Below are positions 33,531-42,012 of a stretch of DNA of 64,000 nucleotides, piece by piece; the first letter of the stretch is position 1, and each line of letters starts with the position of its first letter. A program made the position numbers and the translations under genes. The DNA comes from an uncultured Bacteroidota bacterium (GTDB taxonomy: Bacteria > Bacteroidota > Rhodothermia > Rhodothermales > Salinibacteraceae). The DNA lies in contig CAJXLV010000006.1 in NCBI GenBank assembly GCA_913056185.1, forward strand, positions 1 through 64,000. The letters run 5' to 3'. Under the pieces are notes generated by a model. The model was not told the DNA's origin, made no database searches, and was given only the letters and a program-made list of their open reading frames with translations.

Positions 33531-34283
33531 ATGCGCATCCGTCCCACGTCCGTCCGTCCCACGTCCGTCCTTCCCGCGGCCCTGCTCGCCCTTCTTCTTC
33601 TCCTCCCGGTCGAGATCGCCTCGGCACAGGAGCCCGTCCGCGAATCGCGCTCCGTGCCCGCCTTCACAGCCGTCGATGTTGCCCTGTCCGGAACGGTGCA
33701 CCTGCGGCAGGGGGAGGCCCATGCGGTGGAGGTAGAGGCGCCGCCGGCGGTGCTCGACCGGATTGTCACCTCTGTGGCGGAAAACACCCTCGAGATCTCG
33801 ACCGAGGGATCGTCCGGCCTCAGCAGGATTCTATCCGGGGACACACGCACGACGGACGCAGTGCAGGTCTTTGTTACGGCGCCTCGGATTCGGGCGCTGA
33901 TCCAGGCCGGATCGGGGCAGGTCGTGAGCGCGTCTCGGCTGGAGGCGTCGTCGCTCTCCCTGACCGTTGCGGGGTCGGGAGGCGTGGACGTAGAAATGAC
34001 GGCCGAGACGCTGGACATGAGCATCGCGGGCTCGGGCACTGGCACTGTGCGGGGACAAGCCGGTACACTGACCGCAAACATCGCCGGCTCCGGCGACATT
34101 CGCGGCGATGCCCTCGAAGCCGACACAGCGGACGTTCGCATTGCCGGCTCGGGCGATCTCCACCTTCGGGTGGTGGATGTCCTCCGCGCCCGCATCTTCG
34201 GCTCCGGCGACGTGCGGTACCGCGGCCAGCCCACGGTGGAGACCACCGTGTTTGGAAGCGGAGCGGTGCAGCCCATCGAATAG
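33531..34283 (+). CDS. Exported GIN-domain (DUF2807) protein
   Basis: A 250-aa precursor with signal LLALLLLLPVEIASAQ. The rest is a beta-solenoid of repeated turns: VSGSG-like units such as VAGSGGVDVEM, IAGSGTGTVRG, IAGSGDIRGDA, IAGSGDLHLR and FGSGDVRYRG. This is the auto-transporter-head-like GIN/DUF2807 fold common in Bacteroidota. The role is unknown, usually surface-associated or linked to sigma/anti-sigma systems, none of which is adjacent. The signal peptide codons contain a short direct repeat (CGTCCGTCCCA). Confidence 0.85.
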   Translation: MRIRPTSVRPTSVLPAALLALLLLLPVEIASAQEPVRESRSVPAFTAVDVALSGTVHLRQGEAHAVEVEAPPAVLDRIVTSVAENTLEISTEGSSGLSRILSGDTRTTDAVQVFVTAPRIRALIQAGSGQVVSASRLEASSLSLTVAGSGGVDVEMTAETLDMSIAGSGTGTVRGQAGTLTANIAGSGDIRGDALEADTADVRIAGSGDLHLRVVDVLRARIFGSGDVRYRGQPTVETTVFGSGAVQPIE

Positions 34284-34402
34284 GCACGCGGCATTGATCT
34301 GACGCGGCATTGATCTTTTGCGGGCGCCGGTGCATACTACAGCCTCCCCCGGCGCGCCTTTTGTGGCGCCCGGATCGTTTGCACTCTCCCCAACTGCCCC
34401 CA

Positions 34403-34912
34403 ATGCCCGTGGCTCCCGACGCTCTCACTGTCACCATTCCCCGCGAAGAAGACGCCGCCGACGAGCCCGAGTCCGTAGCGGTATGGCCGCTGGTCGAGAC
34501 GGCCCTGGACCGCATCGACGCCGACCCGTCCACCCGCGACGCCGCCGAGGCCGCCCTGGAGCAGGGCGACGGCTGCGTGGTGCTGGCCAACTTCCTCAAC
34601 AGCGAGGCCAAGCGCGTGCACGAGATGGACTATCGCTTCAAGGTGCCGCTCGTGGTGCTGGCGGCGGAGCAGGCACGCGAGGACGACACGGCCACCTCCG
34701 TCTACGACCCCGACGAGGGCTGTGTCTATTTCGAGACGGACGTGAGCCAGTTTTCCTTTCACGTCTACAAGGATTGGACGGTCGACTGGCCGCGGGTGGC
34801 CGATGAGGTGCAGGAGGACTACGAGTGGAGCGGCGAAGAAAACCAGACGTGGGCGCTGGACTGGCTCATGGAGTTCCTGGAGGTGCCCACCGATCAGTAC
34901 ATGGTGGACTGA
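34403..34912 (+). CDS. Very acidic cytosolic protein of unknown function
   Basis: A 169-aa protein with no signal peptide and an extremely acidic composition, fitting a salt-in cytoplasm. The segments QGDGCVVLANFLNSEAKRVHE, DPDEGCVYFETD and QENQTWALDWLMEFLEV-like tail suggest a compact alpha/beta domain, but I recognise no family. It overlaps no other gene and lies 120 bases after the GIN-domain protein. The downstream gene begins 61 bases later. Confidence 0.7.
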   Translation: MPVAPDALTVTIPREEDAADEPESVAVWPLVETALDRIDADPSTRDAAEAALEQGDGCVVLANFLNSEAKRVHEMDYRFKVPLVVLAAEQAREDDTATSVYDPDEGCVYFETDVSQFSFHVYKDWTVDWPRVADEVQEDYEWSGEENQTWALDWLMEFLEVPTDQYMVD

Positions 34913-34973
34913 GGGCCCTGCGCCTTGCCGGCCTGAGTTGGCGACGTCCCATGGACCGACTGCCTGCGTCCCG

Positions 34974-35786
34974 ATGCCCGACGGGTCTCGTACCGCAATT
35001 CTGTACGTGTCGCACCTGGTGACCCCGGCGACGGTGTGGAACTACCTGCTCCTGCAGCGCTCGGTCAAGGCCGGACAGACGCTGTGCTGGGTGTGCCAGG
35101 GCGAAGCGGCCCGTCGACGGCTCGCAGCCCTGCGCATCAACACGTTTCCATTGACCCCGAGCCTCCTGCAGCGCTGGCACCCTGTCATGAACGGATATGG
35201 GCTCGTCCCCGGAAACTGCCACGTGCCCACACTGTCGTTTTCGCGCCGCTACCCCCACGACTACTACTGGTTCGTGGAGTACGATGTGCGCTACACGGGG
35301 GCATGGACCGAGGTGTTCGCTCTGGGGCGTGCATCGGAGGCCGACCTCATTGCGGCGTTTGTTGAAGCTCCCTTCCACGATCCCACGTGGGACCATTGGG
35401 ATTCCATTCGGCTCCCGCACCCGAAGCGGGCGCGTTCCTTTAACCCGATTCGCCGGGTGAGCCATCGGCTTCTGCGGGCGGTGGCATCCCTGCTTGCGCG
35501 AGACTACTGGGCCCACAACGAGGCCCTGCTTGCCTCTACCTGTCGGCACGAGGGCTGGGAGATGCAAGACCTCAATGCTCTTTCGCGTGCACGCCGCGGG
35601 ACCCCCATCTACACGCCCGCGCCCAATGCCGATGCCCCCAGCACGCTCAATTACCGCCCGGTCCAGTCGACCGTCTGGCAGGCCCAGCGCCACCGGCTCT
35701 ACCATCCCGTAAAGCCTCTCCGGTGGTTCCAGCGCCGGTTCGGCGCGCTCAAGGGCGTGTGGGAAGCCTTTGCCCACCGCGGCTGA
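34974..35786 (+). CDS. Protein of unknown function, glycosyltransferase-like motifs (DUF3405-like?)
   Basis: A 270-aa basic protein, unlike its acidic neighbour. The region HDYYWFVEYDVRYTGAW resembles the EYDVRYTG motif of DUF3405 and other glycosyltransferase-like proteins; the similarity is from memory and short. LHYVSH-type and LYVSHLVTPATVWNYLLLQR at the N-terminus could be the first strand of a nucleotide-sugar-binding fold. No signal peptide. Alternatives: a structural or envelope protein of unknown class. The start at 34974 precedes the first predicted strand. Confidence 0.55.
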   Translation: MPDGSRTAILYVSHLVTPATVWNYLLLQRSVKAGQTLCWVCQGEAARRRLAALRINTFPLTPSLLQRWHPVMNGYGLVPGNCHVPTLSFSRRYPHDYYWFVEYDVRYTGAWTEVFALGRASEADLIAAFVEAPFHDPTWDHWDSIRLPHPKRARSFNPIRRVSHRLLRAVASLLARDYWAHNEALLASTCRHEGWEMQDLNALSRARRGTPIYTPAPNADAPSTLNYRPVQSTVWQAQRHRLYHPVKPLRWFQRRFGALKGVWEAFAHRG

Positions 35787-35896
35787 GGGCGAGGCCGCCC
35801 CCTCGGGGCGAATCCTGCGTGTGAAGACGTCGTATTGAGGCCTCCCGCAGGACAACGATTTCTGTTCGTGCGATTCTTCCATCGGTTACTGTGCCC

Positions 35897-36880
35897 ATGC
35901 GTGCCGTTCGCGTTCCTGAGCCCGGCGCCCCCGACCAGATGACCATCGGCGAGGTGCCTACCCCGGTGCCCGGCCCGGAGGAGGTGCGTGTACAGGTTCA
36001 TGCCACGGCCCTCAACCGCGCCGATACGTTTCAGCGGCGTGGCCACTATCCACCGCCGGAGGGCGCGTCGTCCATCCTGGGGCTTGAGATGGCGGGCGTC
36101 GTGGTCGAAACCGGCGACGAGGTGCTGGACTGGCACGAGGGCGACCGGGTGTTCTCCCTGCTTGCCGGGGGCGGCTACGCGGAGCAGACGGTGGTTCACA
36201 AGGACCTGCTCATGGCTGTGCCGCCGGGCCTTTCCCTGCGCGAGGCTGCCGCCCTTCCGGAGGTATTTCTGACGGCCTACCAGGCCCTGCACTGGCTGGG
36301 CGGACTGCAGCGCGACCATCAGGTGCTGATCCACGCTGGCGCCAGCGGGGTGGGCACCGCCGCCATTCAGCTCGTGCGCAAGGCCGGCGCGTACCCGTAC
36401 ATCACCGCCTCCGCCCCCAAACACGCCCTCTGCCGAGATCTCGGGGCGGAGGTCACGATCGATTATACCGCGGACGACTTCGCGGAGCGGATGGGGACGG
36501 TGACCGACGGAGAAGGCGTCGACATCATTCTTGACTTCATTGGCGCGCCGTACTTTCACCAAAATGTGGCCTGCCTCGCCCTCGACGGCCGCATTGTACA
36601 GCTCGCCACCCTGGGGGGAAGCACGGTGGAGCAGGTGAGCCTCCGCGACCTGATGGCCACGCGTGCGCAGCTGCTCGCCTCTACCCTCCGCAGCCGCAGC
36701 CTCGACTATAAAATTCAGCTCACTCAGGAGGTTGCCAGTGATGTACTGCCTGGGTTCGGGGACGGAACGCTCCGGCCCGTTATCGACTCGACGTACGACT
36801 GGACGGACGTGGCCGCGGCCCACCGGCGCATGGAGAACAACGAGAACGCCGGCAAGATTGTCCTGAAGGTGCAGTCCTGA
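35897..36880 (+). CDS. Quinone oxidoreductase, MDR/PIG3 family
   Basis: A 327-aa NADPH-dependent quinone reductase-like protein of the zinc-free MDR branch. Signatures are VHATALNRADTFQRRGHYPP, a nucleotide loop VLIHAGASGVGTAAIQL, and VDIILDFIGAPYF. The pattern ALNRAD is that of human PIG3/TP53I3-like enzymes. A GTG at 35891 could start it two codons earlier. It ends 17 bases before a convergent hairpin. Substrate unassigned. Confidence 0.88.
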   Translation: MRAVRVPEPGAPDQMTIGEVPTPVPGPEEVRVQVHATALNRADTFQRRGHYPPPEGASSILGLEMAGVVVETGDEVLDWHEGDRVFSLLAGGGYAEQTVVHKDLLMAVPPGLSLREAAALPEVFLTAYQALHWLGGLQRDHQVLIHAGASGVGTAAIQLVRKAGAYPYITASAPKHALCRDLGAEVTIDYTADDFAERMGTVTDGEGVDIILDFIGAPYFHQNVACLALDGRIVQLATLGGSTVEQVSLRDLMATRAQLLASTLRSRSLDYKIQLTQEVASDVLPGFGDGTLRPVIDSTYDWTDVAAAHRRMENNENAGKIVLKVQS

Positions 36881-36903
36881 CTCCGTCGCCTGTGCGCTAT
36901 ACA

Positions 36904-36943
36904 GCACCGCCCCGAGCCCTCCGAAGAGGACACGGGGCGGTGC
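36904..36943. terminator. Hairpin between convergent genes
   Basis: GCACCGCCCCG (36904-36914) pairs with CGGGGCGGTGC (36933-36943), an 11-bp perfect stem between the quinone oxidoreductase and the convergent osmC-like gene. It lacks a T-run on either strand, so it may be a bidirectional hairpin terminator or barrier. Confidence 0.55.
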
Positions 36944-36976
36944 GCGGGAGGGACGAGAGGTGCAAACACAGGGGCA

Positions 36977-37402
36977 CTACGCAAGACTCGCGTCCAGGGT
37001 GATCTCCACGCCAGCGAGTGCTTTGGAGACCGGGCAGCCGTCCTTGGCCGCCGCGGCGTGCTCCTGAAACGTCGCGTCGTCAATGTCAGGCACGGTCGCC
37101 TCAGTCTTCAAGAGAATGCTCGTGATGGTCGGGTCGCCGTCCACCATGCGAAGCGTCACGTCGGCCGTGGTGTGGACCGAGTCGGGAGAGAAGCCCGCCT
37201 CGTCCAGCACGTTGGAGAGGGCCATCGAGAAGCACCCAGCATGCGCGGCCGCAATCAACTCCTCAGGGTTGGAGGCCTCGCCGTCTTCAAAGCGCGAGTG
37301 GAACGAGTACGAGCCGTTGTACGCACCACTTTCGACCGACATCGTGCCGCTGCCCTCAGCGAGGGGGCCGGTCCAGGTGGCATCTGCAGAGCGTTGAGGC
37401 AT
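36977..37402 (-). CDS. OsmC-family peroxidase
   Basis: A 141-aa thiol peroxidase that reduces organic hydroperoxides. The two redox Cys are in AAHAGCFSMAL and AKDGCPVSKALAG, the standard OsmC positions, and the N-terminal Arg-containing segment with the FSFHSRFEDG-type strand is present. The start at 37402 gives normal family length; a longer frame upstream is rich in unlike residues. The nearest neighbours are convergent and divergent genes with no thiol partner. Confidence 0.9.
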   Translation of the reverse strand: MPQRSADATWTGPLAEGSGTMSVESGAYNGSYSFHSRFEDGEASNPEELIAAAHAGCFSMALSNVLDEAGFSPDSVHTTADVTLRMVDGDPTITSILLKTEATVPDIDDATFQEHAAAAKDGCPVSKALAGVEITLDASLA

Positions 37403-37511
37403 TGGGGGAAGGAGAAGTTGGCAAGAGAAGAGGCGAAACAAGTGCGCAGTTATTAAATCGCGGCTTGCCGTGCGTTCCGCGGAGCAGGGGCTTTTGGGAA
37501 GAACACACGAG

Positions 37512-38357
37512 CTACGCAGCGTCGGCTTCGCCGTTGAGCTCATCGAGGTGGACGTCCATCTGCGGGTACGGAATGCCAATCTCGGCCGCGTCCAGCTTGT
37601 ACTTTACCTGCCGGACCAGCTCTTGCTTCAGCCGGAAGTAGTCGTCGGGCCGTGCCCATATGCGCACCTCCCAGTTGATCGACGAGCCGCCGAGGGCCAC
37701 GAGGGCCGCCTGTTCGCCCTTCGCTTCCACGCGTCCCTCTACGTTTTGCGCCGCCTCCAGGAGCACCTCGCGGGTCTCGTCAATGTCGGCCGGGTAGTCG
37801 GTGCCCACCTCGCAGTCGACCCGCACCACATCGTGGGCAAAAATGTTGCGAATGGTGGAGCCGAAGATGTCCCCATTGGGCACGATCACGAGCCGGTTGT
37901 CCCGCGTAGTAATGCGAGTGAAGAAAAGCGACAGGTCCTGTACGAACCCCGTTTCGCCGGCCACCTCCACAAAGTCATCGATCTTGAAGGGCCGAAAGAC
38001 GAGCAGCATGATGCCCGCCGCAAAGTTGGCGAGGGTGCCCTGCAGGGCCAGTCCTACCGCAAAGCCAGCTGCCGCCAGCACCGCCACGAAGCTGGCCGTT
38101 TCAACGCCCACCGTTTCCAGGCCGGCGAAGAGGGCCAGGAGGAAGATTGCGTAGTAGGCAAAGTTGCCCGCAAATTTCGTCAGGGTGGTGTCCATCTCCG
38201 GTCGCTTCAGTCCCCGCCGGATGAGGTTGCGGACCCAGGTGGCCACGTACCGCCCCACAAGGAGAATGGCGATGAAGGCAATCGCGCTCAGCACGTACGT
38301 GCCGATGAGCTGAAGGGTCTCGGCGGTGAGGCCGGTCTGAGAAAGAAGATCGTTCAT
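37512..38357 (-). CDS. mscS: Small-conductance mechanosensitive channel, MscS family
   Basis: A 281-aa channel that releases solutes on hypo-osmotic shock. Three N-terminal helices are followed by the pore helix AAGFAVGLALQGTLANFAAG and the beta domain (PFKIDDFVEVAGETGFV, DNRLVIVPNGDI). Length matches the short E. coli-type MscS. The relevance to a halophile is obvious but regulation is not visible. It is 110 bases away from the osmC-like gene. Confidence 0.92.
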   Translation of the reverse strand: MNDLLSQTGLTAETLQLIGTYVLSAIAFIAILLVGRYVATWVRNLIRRGLKRPEMDTTLTKFAGNFAYYAIFLLALFAGLETVGVETASFVAVLAAAGFAVGLALQGTLANFAAGIMLLVFRPFKIDDFVEVAGETGFVQDLSLFFTRITTRDNRLVIVPNGDIFGSTIRNIFAHDVVRVDCEVGTDYPADIDETREVLLEAAQNVEGRVEAKGEQAALVALGGSSINWEVRIWARPDDYFRLKQELVRQVKYKLDAAEIGIPYPQMDVHLDELNGEADAA

Positions 38358-38435
38358 GGGATGCAGGTAGAAACGTGCAAAGAAGAGGTGTGGAGGAGAG
38401 ACCGCCCTGAACGTACCGAGGACGCAGGCGCAGAA

Positions 38436-39530
38436 TCAATCTGGGGTTGGGCGGGCGGGGGCAGAGGAGGGACGAGCGGAGGGCAGGTCGTCAGAAGAGG
38501 GAGAGGCGGGAGAGTGGCCCCGAATCCGGGCCGCGAATTGGCGCAGAAGGGGAGCAGTAAGGCGAACTGGCGGCTCGCCGCGCCGCATGCCGACGACTGT
38601 GCCCGCTGTGTTTTCCACCAGGTGGTAGGTGAAAAGATACTGGCCGTCCGCCGTGAGGCCCAGGTCGTTGCGCCCAAAGCGAAGGTCTTCCAGGACGAGG
38701 CCCCCGTCGGCCTCTTCCCGCACGGCAACGTAGCCCCGGGAAAACCGGTACAATTTTTCGACGACGGGGGTGGTGCGGGCGTCGCCCAGGCGGGCGTGTC
38801 CTTTGGGCACGTAGCGAAAGTCGATGGCCCGGTCGGGATCGAGCACGGAGTAAAGGCCAATGTAGTAGCCGTCAGGGGCTTCGGCCACGCCGCGCCAGAG
38901 AAGATTGTTGAACGGCGTGGGGGTGGTAAACACACGTTCGTAGGACGGCACCTGGGTGCGGAGAGCGTCTGAGAAGACGTCCTGCACGAACAGCTTATTG
39001 CCCACCGTTGCCAGCAGGTAGGCCGAGCTGAGTGCCAGGCCGGCGTAGTTGCTCCAACGGCGTGCCCGTGCGCGGGGCGCCCACCGCAGCGCGAGCAGGA
39101 GGCCGGCAGCGAGCGGCACGGTGTACACGGGGTCGACGATGAAAATGGTGCTGTAGATCACCGGATGGCTGCTAAACGGCCAGAACACCTGCGTCCCGTA
39201 CGTAGTGAGGCAGTCGAGTCCCACGTGTGTGATCAGTGTGGTTGCCACCAGCGCCGCCCAGCGCCTCGTGGAGACGTCCGTCTTGGAGGAGAAGCGCCGC
39301 AGCCCCAGGGCAGCGCCGAGCGTTACCAGGGCAATGAAGAGGAGAGAGTGGGTGGCGCTCCGGTGAAGGGTGAGGGCCTGCACCTCCGTGAGGAACGGGT
39401 TGGCAAGCACGTCGAGGTCGGGCAAAAGCCCAAAGAAGGCGCCCCAGAGTGGAGCCCTTGTTCCCGCCGTGCGCCCCGCCGTGGCCTCGCCCACTGCCGC
39501 GCCCAATGCAATCTGTGTAATGGAGTCCAT
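38436..39530 (-). CDS. Inner-membrane metal-dependent hydrolase (YbcI/DUF457 type)
   Basis: A 364-aa membrane protein. The N-terminus MDSITQIALGAAVGEA and the motifs LLPDLDVLANP, LHRSATHSLLF and THVGLDCLTTYGTQVFWPF are those of YbcI/DUF457 proteins, related to LexA-regulated membrane hydrolases. His and Asp residues could bind metal. The C-terminal 150 residues form a soluble domain (ARTTPVVEKLYRF). Function is unknown. The ATG at 39530 gives the canonical N-terminus. Confidence 0.85.
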   Translation of the reverse strand: MDSITQIALGAAVGEATAGRTAGTRAPLWGAFFGLLPDLDVLANPFLTEVQALTLHRSATHSLLFIALVTLGAALGLRRFSSKTDVSTRRWAALVATTLITHVGLDCLTTYGTQVFWPFSSHPVIYSTIFIVDPVYTVPLAAGLLLALRWAPRARARRWSNYAGLALSSAYLLATVGNKLFVQDVFSDALRTQVPSYERVFTTPTPFNNLLWRGVAEAPDGYYIGLYSVLDPDRAIDFRYVPKGHARLGDARTTPVVEKLYRFSRGYVAVREEADGGLVLEDLRFGRNDLGLTADGQYLFTYHLVENTAGTVVGMRRGEPPVRLTAPLLRQFAARIRGHSPASPSSDDLPSARPSSAPARPTPD

Positions 39531-39648
39531 GAAACCGAGCGCTGGTGACAACGCATGCTGCAGAAGGAACGTGCGATTTTTCCTCGTGTACCCCAACTCC
39601 TCCAATGCCCGGGCCCATTGCCGGATTTCCCACGACGCTCGCCGCCCC

Positions 39649-40122
39649 ATGCCCGACCGCTATCGCTGCCGCGTTGAGCAGGCCTCTGTTCGCCCCGAGC
39701 GCCGCGAAGCCCTTGAGGGGCTCATCGTGAAATTGTTCGAGCGGCGCCACCACAGCCTCATTGCCAGCCGAGAAAAAGACTGGCTGACCGTGGAACTGAT
39801 TCAGGCCCTCCGTGAGGCAAGTCAGGTGTACCGAGACGAGTTGAGCACTCCCATCAGCGGGCCGCTGCCATTCGCCCTGGGCTACTTCCGGGTGCGCGGC
39901 GATGTCCTGGAATGCACCAGTGATGAGCTACCCGCCACCGTGGCGCCGGAGCCTCTCGTCCGGCTGCTGAGCGAGTTTTTGCAGCCCGGAGCGCACCTCT
40001 GGTTCGGGCCGCCGGACGAAGAAGCGGGATGGAAAGTTCGTGGTGTGAACGATATTGTACAGGTGTCGGGGGCCGGAGAGCCTCAGCTCGGCGACGCGTC
40101 ATCGGCGGGGGACAGCTCCTGA
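39649..40122 (+). CDS. Small protein of unknown function
   Basis: A 157-aa protein without signal peptide or helices. It starts 119 bases upstream of, and diverges from, the membrane hydrolase. The N-terminal half is basic (RPERREALEGLIVKLFERRHH); the tail is acidic. I recognise no family. Its last 40 bases overlap the 3' end of the next gene on the other strand, in convergent orientation. Confidence 0.6.
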   Translation: MPDRYRCRVEQASVRPERREALEGLIVKLFERRHHSLIASREKDWLTVELIQALREASQVYRDELSTPISGPLPFALGYFRVRGDVLECTSDELPATVAPEPLVRLLSEFLQPGAHLWFGPPDEEAGWKVRGVNDIVQVSGAGEPQLGDASSAGDSS

Positions 40123-40751
40123 AGCAGCCGCTCGACGGCCTCGGGCCCCGAAAGCTTCTCAAGGGCATCTCCCGAGTCCGGCAGCAGCGTAACCGTGTGC
40201 ATGCGGCCCTGTCCCTCCTCCGCCACATGCTCGTGCACCCGCACGCCGAGGGCGGTACCGTCGTAGGCCACGAGGCCTGTCACCGTGTGGGGCCGGTTGG
40301 GGAACGGGGCTCCGTCAGGGAGCGCCTCCACGACGGTGTTGAGGGCCGCGCGTGCGTCCTCGGGGGCCAGGCCCGCGAGCCGCACAAACAGATCCACCTG
40401 GATGTCTTGATCGAACGCGACCTCCACGCGGCTGAAATTGGGATTCATGGGGCGCCAGTGCAGGTCTACATGCCCACAGCCCTCCGTCAACTCATCTACC
40501 GCGGCGAGTAGCTCCGGGAAGCGATCCTCCAGGGCGTTTCGCATCCGCATGTATCCCTGCATCTCGCCCTGCACCCCAGAGACCCCCCCGAGCCCCGCCG
40601 CCGCCTCCATCGAGGCTGTCCGCAGCCACTCCTGCACCGCAGGCACGCGCGTGATTCGGTCGCTCACCGCCCGCAGCGAGTCCGACAGCGCAGCGTCGAG
40701 ATGGGCCTTCCAGTCGTCTTTGCTCTGGGGATTGCGCTGAGAAGAGGCCAT
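40083..40751 (-). CDS. Protein of unknown function
   Basis: A 222-aa soluble protein, acidic, with no signal peptide. The segment GHVDLHWRPMNPNFSRVEVAFDQDIQVDLFVRL suggests a beta-rich core and EALPDGAPFPNRPHTVTG a loop, but I cannot place the family. The ATG at 40751 is preferred over one eight codons upstream because MLLLFPCA is unlike the acidic protein. It overlaps the previous convergent gene by 40 bases. Confidence 0.65.
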   Translation of the reverse strand: MASSQRNPQSKDDWKAHLDAALSDSLRAVSDRITRVPAVQEWLRTASMEAAAGLGGVSGVQGEMQGYMRMRNALEDRFPELLAAVDELTEGCGHVDLHWRPMNPNFSRVEVAFDQDIQVDLFVRLAGLAPEDARAALNTVVEALPDGAPFPNRPHTVTGLVAYDGTALGVRVHEHVAEEGQGRMHTVTLLPDSGDALEKLSGPEAVERLLQELSPADDASPS

Positions 40752-40855
40752 GGCACACGGGAACAAAAGCAACAAGCAGAACCGAAGAGGAACAAAATGA
40801 CACGTTTCGAGTCCAAGAATGGCTAAGCATCTCGCCCATTTACCGCACTCCTACT

Positions 40856-41275
40856 GTGCCTGACCGACCGACTACATCCCGGCAGCCGAAGGCGATGCCG
40901 CTCGACGACCTCTCCGCACACCTTCAACTTTCCAAGCAAACCCTCGTTCGGTGGGTGGACCATCACCTCATCGATGCGGAGCTGTACTGGTCTCTCTCCG
41001 ATACGAACGAGGAGATTCGTATGATCGACCTCACGGACGAGTCCCTCGATTTCCTTGAGGAGTTTGCGGCCGACTACCGGGAAGACGTGGTTAGCCGGAC
41101 CGATGCGCGGCGCATCCTGAAGCAGATTGATCGGAAAAAGATCAAAAAGCTCATCCGTGCCGGGGACGTCGAAGACGTAGAAGTCGACGAGGAAACGCGT
41201 GTCGTCGTGGGAAGCCTCGAGGACTACCTGATAGACCGCGAGCAAGAAGAGGACGAAGAGGACGAGGAGAAGTAG
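40856..41275 (+). CDS. Helix-turn-helix-like acidic protein
   Basis: A 139-aa protein (GTG start at 40856; the ATG at 40895 would give 126 aa). The N-terminal part MPLDDLSAHLQLSKQTLVRWVDHHLID resembles a MerR/excisionase-type HTH, and the second helical part reads ARRILKQIDRKKIKKLIRAGDVEDVEV. The C-terminal tail is almost all Glu/Asp with one Gln. It may bind DNA, perhaps as a small regulator, but no target is evident. It is divergent from the gene at 40083-40751, which lies upstream. Confidence 0.6.
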   Translation: MPDRPTTSRQPKAMPLDDLSAHLQLSKQTLVRWVDHHLIDAELYWSLSDTNEEIRMIDLTDESLDFLEEFAADYREDVVSRTDARRILKQIDRKKIKKLIRAGDVEDVEVDEETRVVVGSLEDYLIDREQEEDEEDEEK

Positions 41276-41303
41276 ACGCCCGCTGAGCCCTCGTGGGCCT
41301 CCT

Positions 41304-41357
41304 GTCGTGGCCGCATTTGATGTTGTGGCCGTATGTGATGTCGTGGCCTCATGTGCG
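41304..41357. repeat. Three-copy 18-bp tandem repeat
   Basis: GTCGTGGCCGCATTTGAT (41304-41321) is followed by GTTGTGGCCGTATGTGAT and GTCGTGGCCTCATGTGCG (to 41357). It lies between convergent genes and runs into the last codons of the TlpA lipoprotein. No function is apparent. Confidence 0.7.
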
Positions 41358-41954
41358 GCCCGCGGTTGTATCGCGGCCGGTGAGCAACTGCTTCAGGACC
41401 GGTCGCATCTCGTCAACGGGGAAGAGGCCCAGCACCCGATGGGTGATCTGCCCGTCGGGCGCGACGAGGAAGGTGGTTGGCAGTCCCGCGAGAGGCCCGA
41501 AGGCGGCCTCGGCTGCTCCGTCGCGGTCGACGGCAACCGGGTAGGTGATGTCCATCTTTTCCGCGAAGGGGGCCACGACGGCCCGCCCCTTGCGGTCCAG
41601 TGCCACGCCAATGACCCGCAGCCCCTCGTCCCGGAATTCTTTGTGCAGGGCCTTCAGGTCCGGAATCTCTTCGCGGCACGGCGCGCACCAGGTCGCCCAA
41701 AAGTTGACGAGGAGAACACGCCCCGTCTGCGTCCGCAGATCGATGGCGGTGCTGTCCAGCGTGGTGAGCGTGAGGTCCGGCACCGGGGACGGTGGCACTT
41801 CCTGGACGGTGCCAGGGGGGGTGCCAGGAGCAGGGCCCGACGAAGAGCCAGGCTGCCCCCCGGAGGAAGAGTGGGCGGCGCGCTCCTTCGTCTCGCTGCT
41901 GCACCCAGCAACCAACAGCATGGCAAGCGCAAAGAGGGAGAGCAGACGGTGCAT
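41349..41954 (-). CDS. TlpA-family thiol-disulfide lipoprotein
   Basis: A 201-aa precursor with lipobox LLVAGCSSE. After a Ser/Gly/Pro-rich linker, the thioredoxin-fold AhpC/TSA domain has LLVNFWATWCAPCREEI, the classical WCxPC redox pair, and GLPTTFLVAPDGQ with the cis-Pro. It likely reduces periplasmic disulfides or assists cytochrome c maturation. The next gene upstream (58 bases) is the YtxJ-like protein, and both are on the minus strand. The last three codons fall in a tandem repeat. Confidence 0.9.
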   Translation of the reverse strand: MHRLLSLFALAMLLVAGCSSETKERAAHSSSGGQPGSSSGPAPGTPPGTVQEVPPSPVPDLTLTTLDSTAIDLRTQTGRVLLVNFWATWCAPCREEIPDLKALHKEFRDEGLRVIGVALDRKGRAVVAPFAEKMDITYPVAVDRDGAAEAAFGPLAGLPTTFLVAPDGQITHRVLGLFPVDEMRPVLKQLLTGRDTTAGRT

Positions 41955-42012
41955 GAGCAATGCGCTGGAGCGATCGATAAAGGCGGGACGAGGGACGGTC
42001 CCAAAACAGGGG

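Noticed and set aside
34318-34806. Arg/Gly-rich 162-codon frame overlapping the acidic protein gene
   Set aside because: Same-strand shadow of 34403-34912 in another frame, with composition typical of GC-rich out-of-frame translation.
37442-37511. Possible small gene between the osmC-like and mscS genes
   Set aside because: The frames are short, lack a plausible start context and carry no motif.
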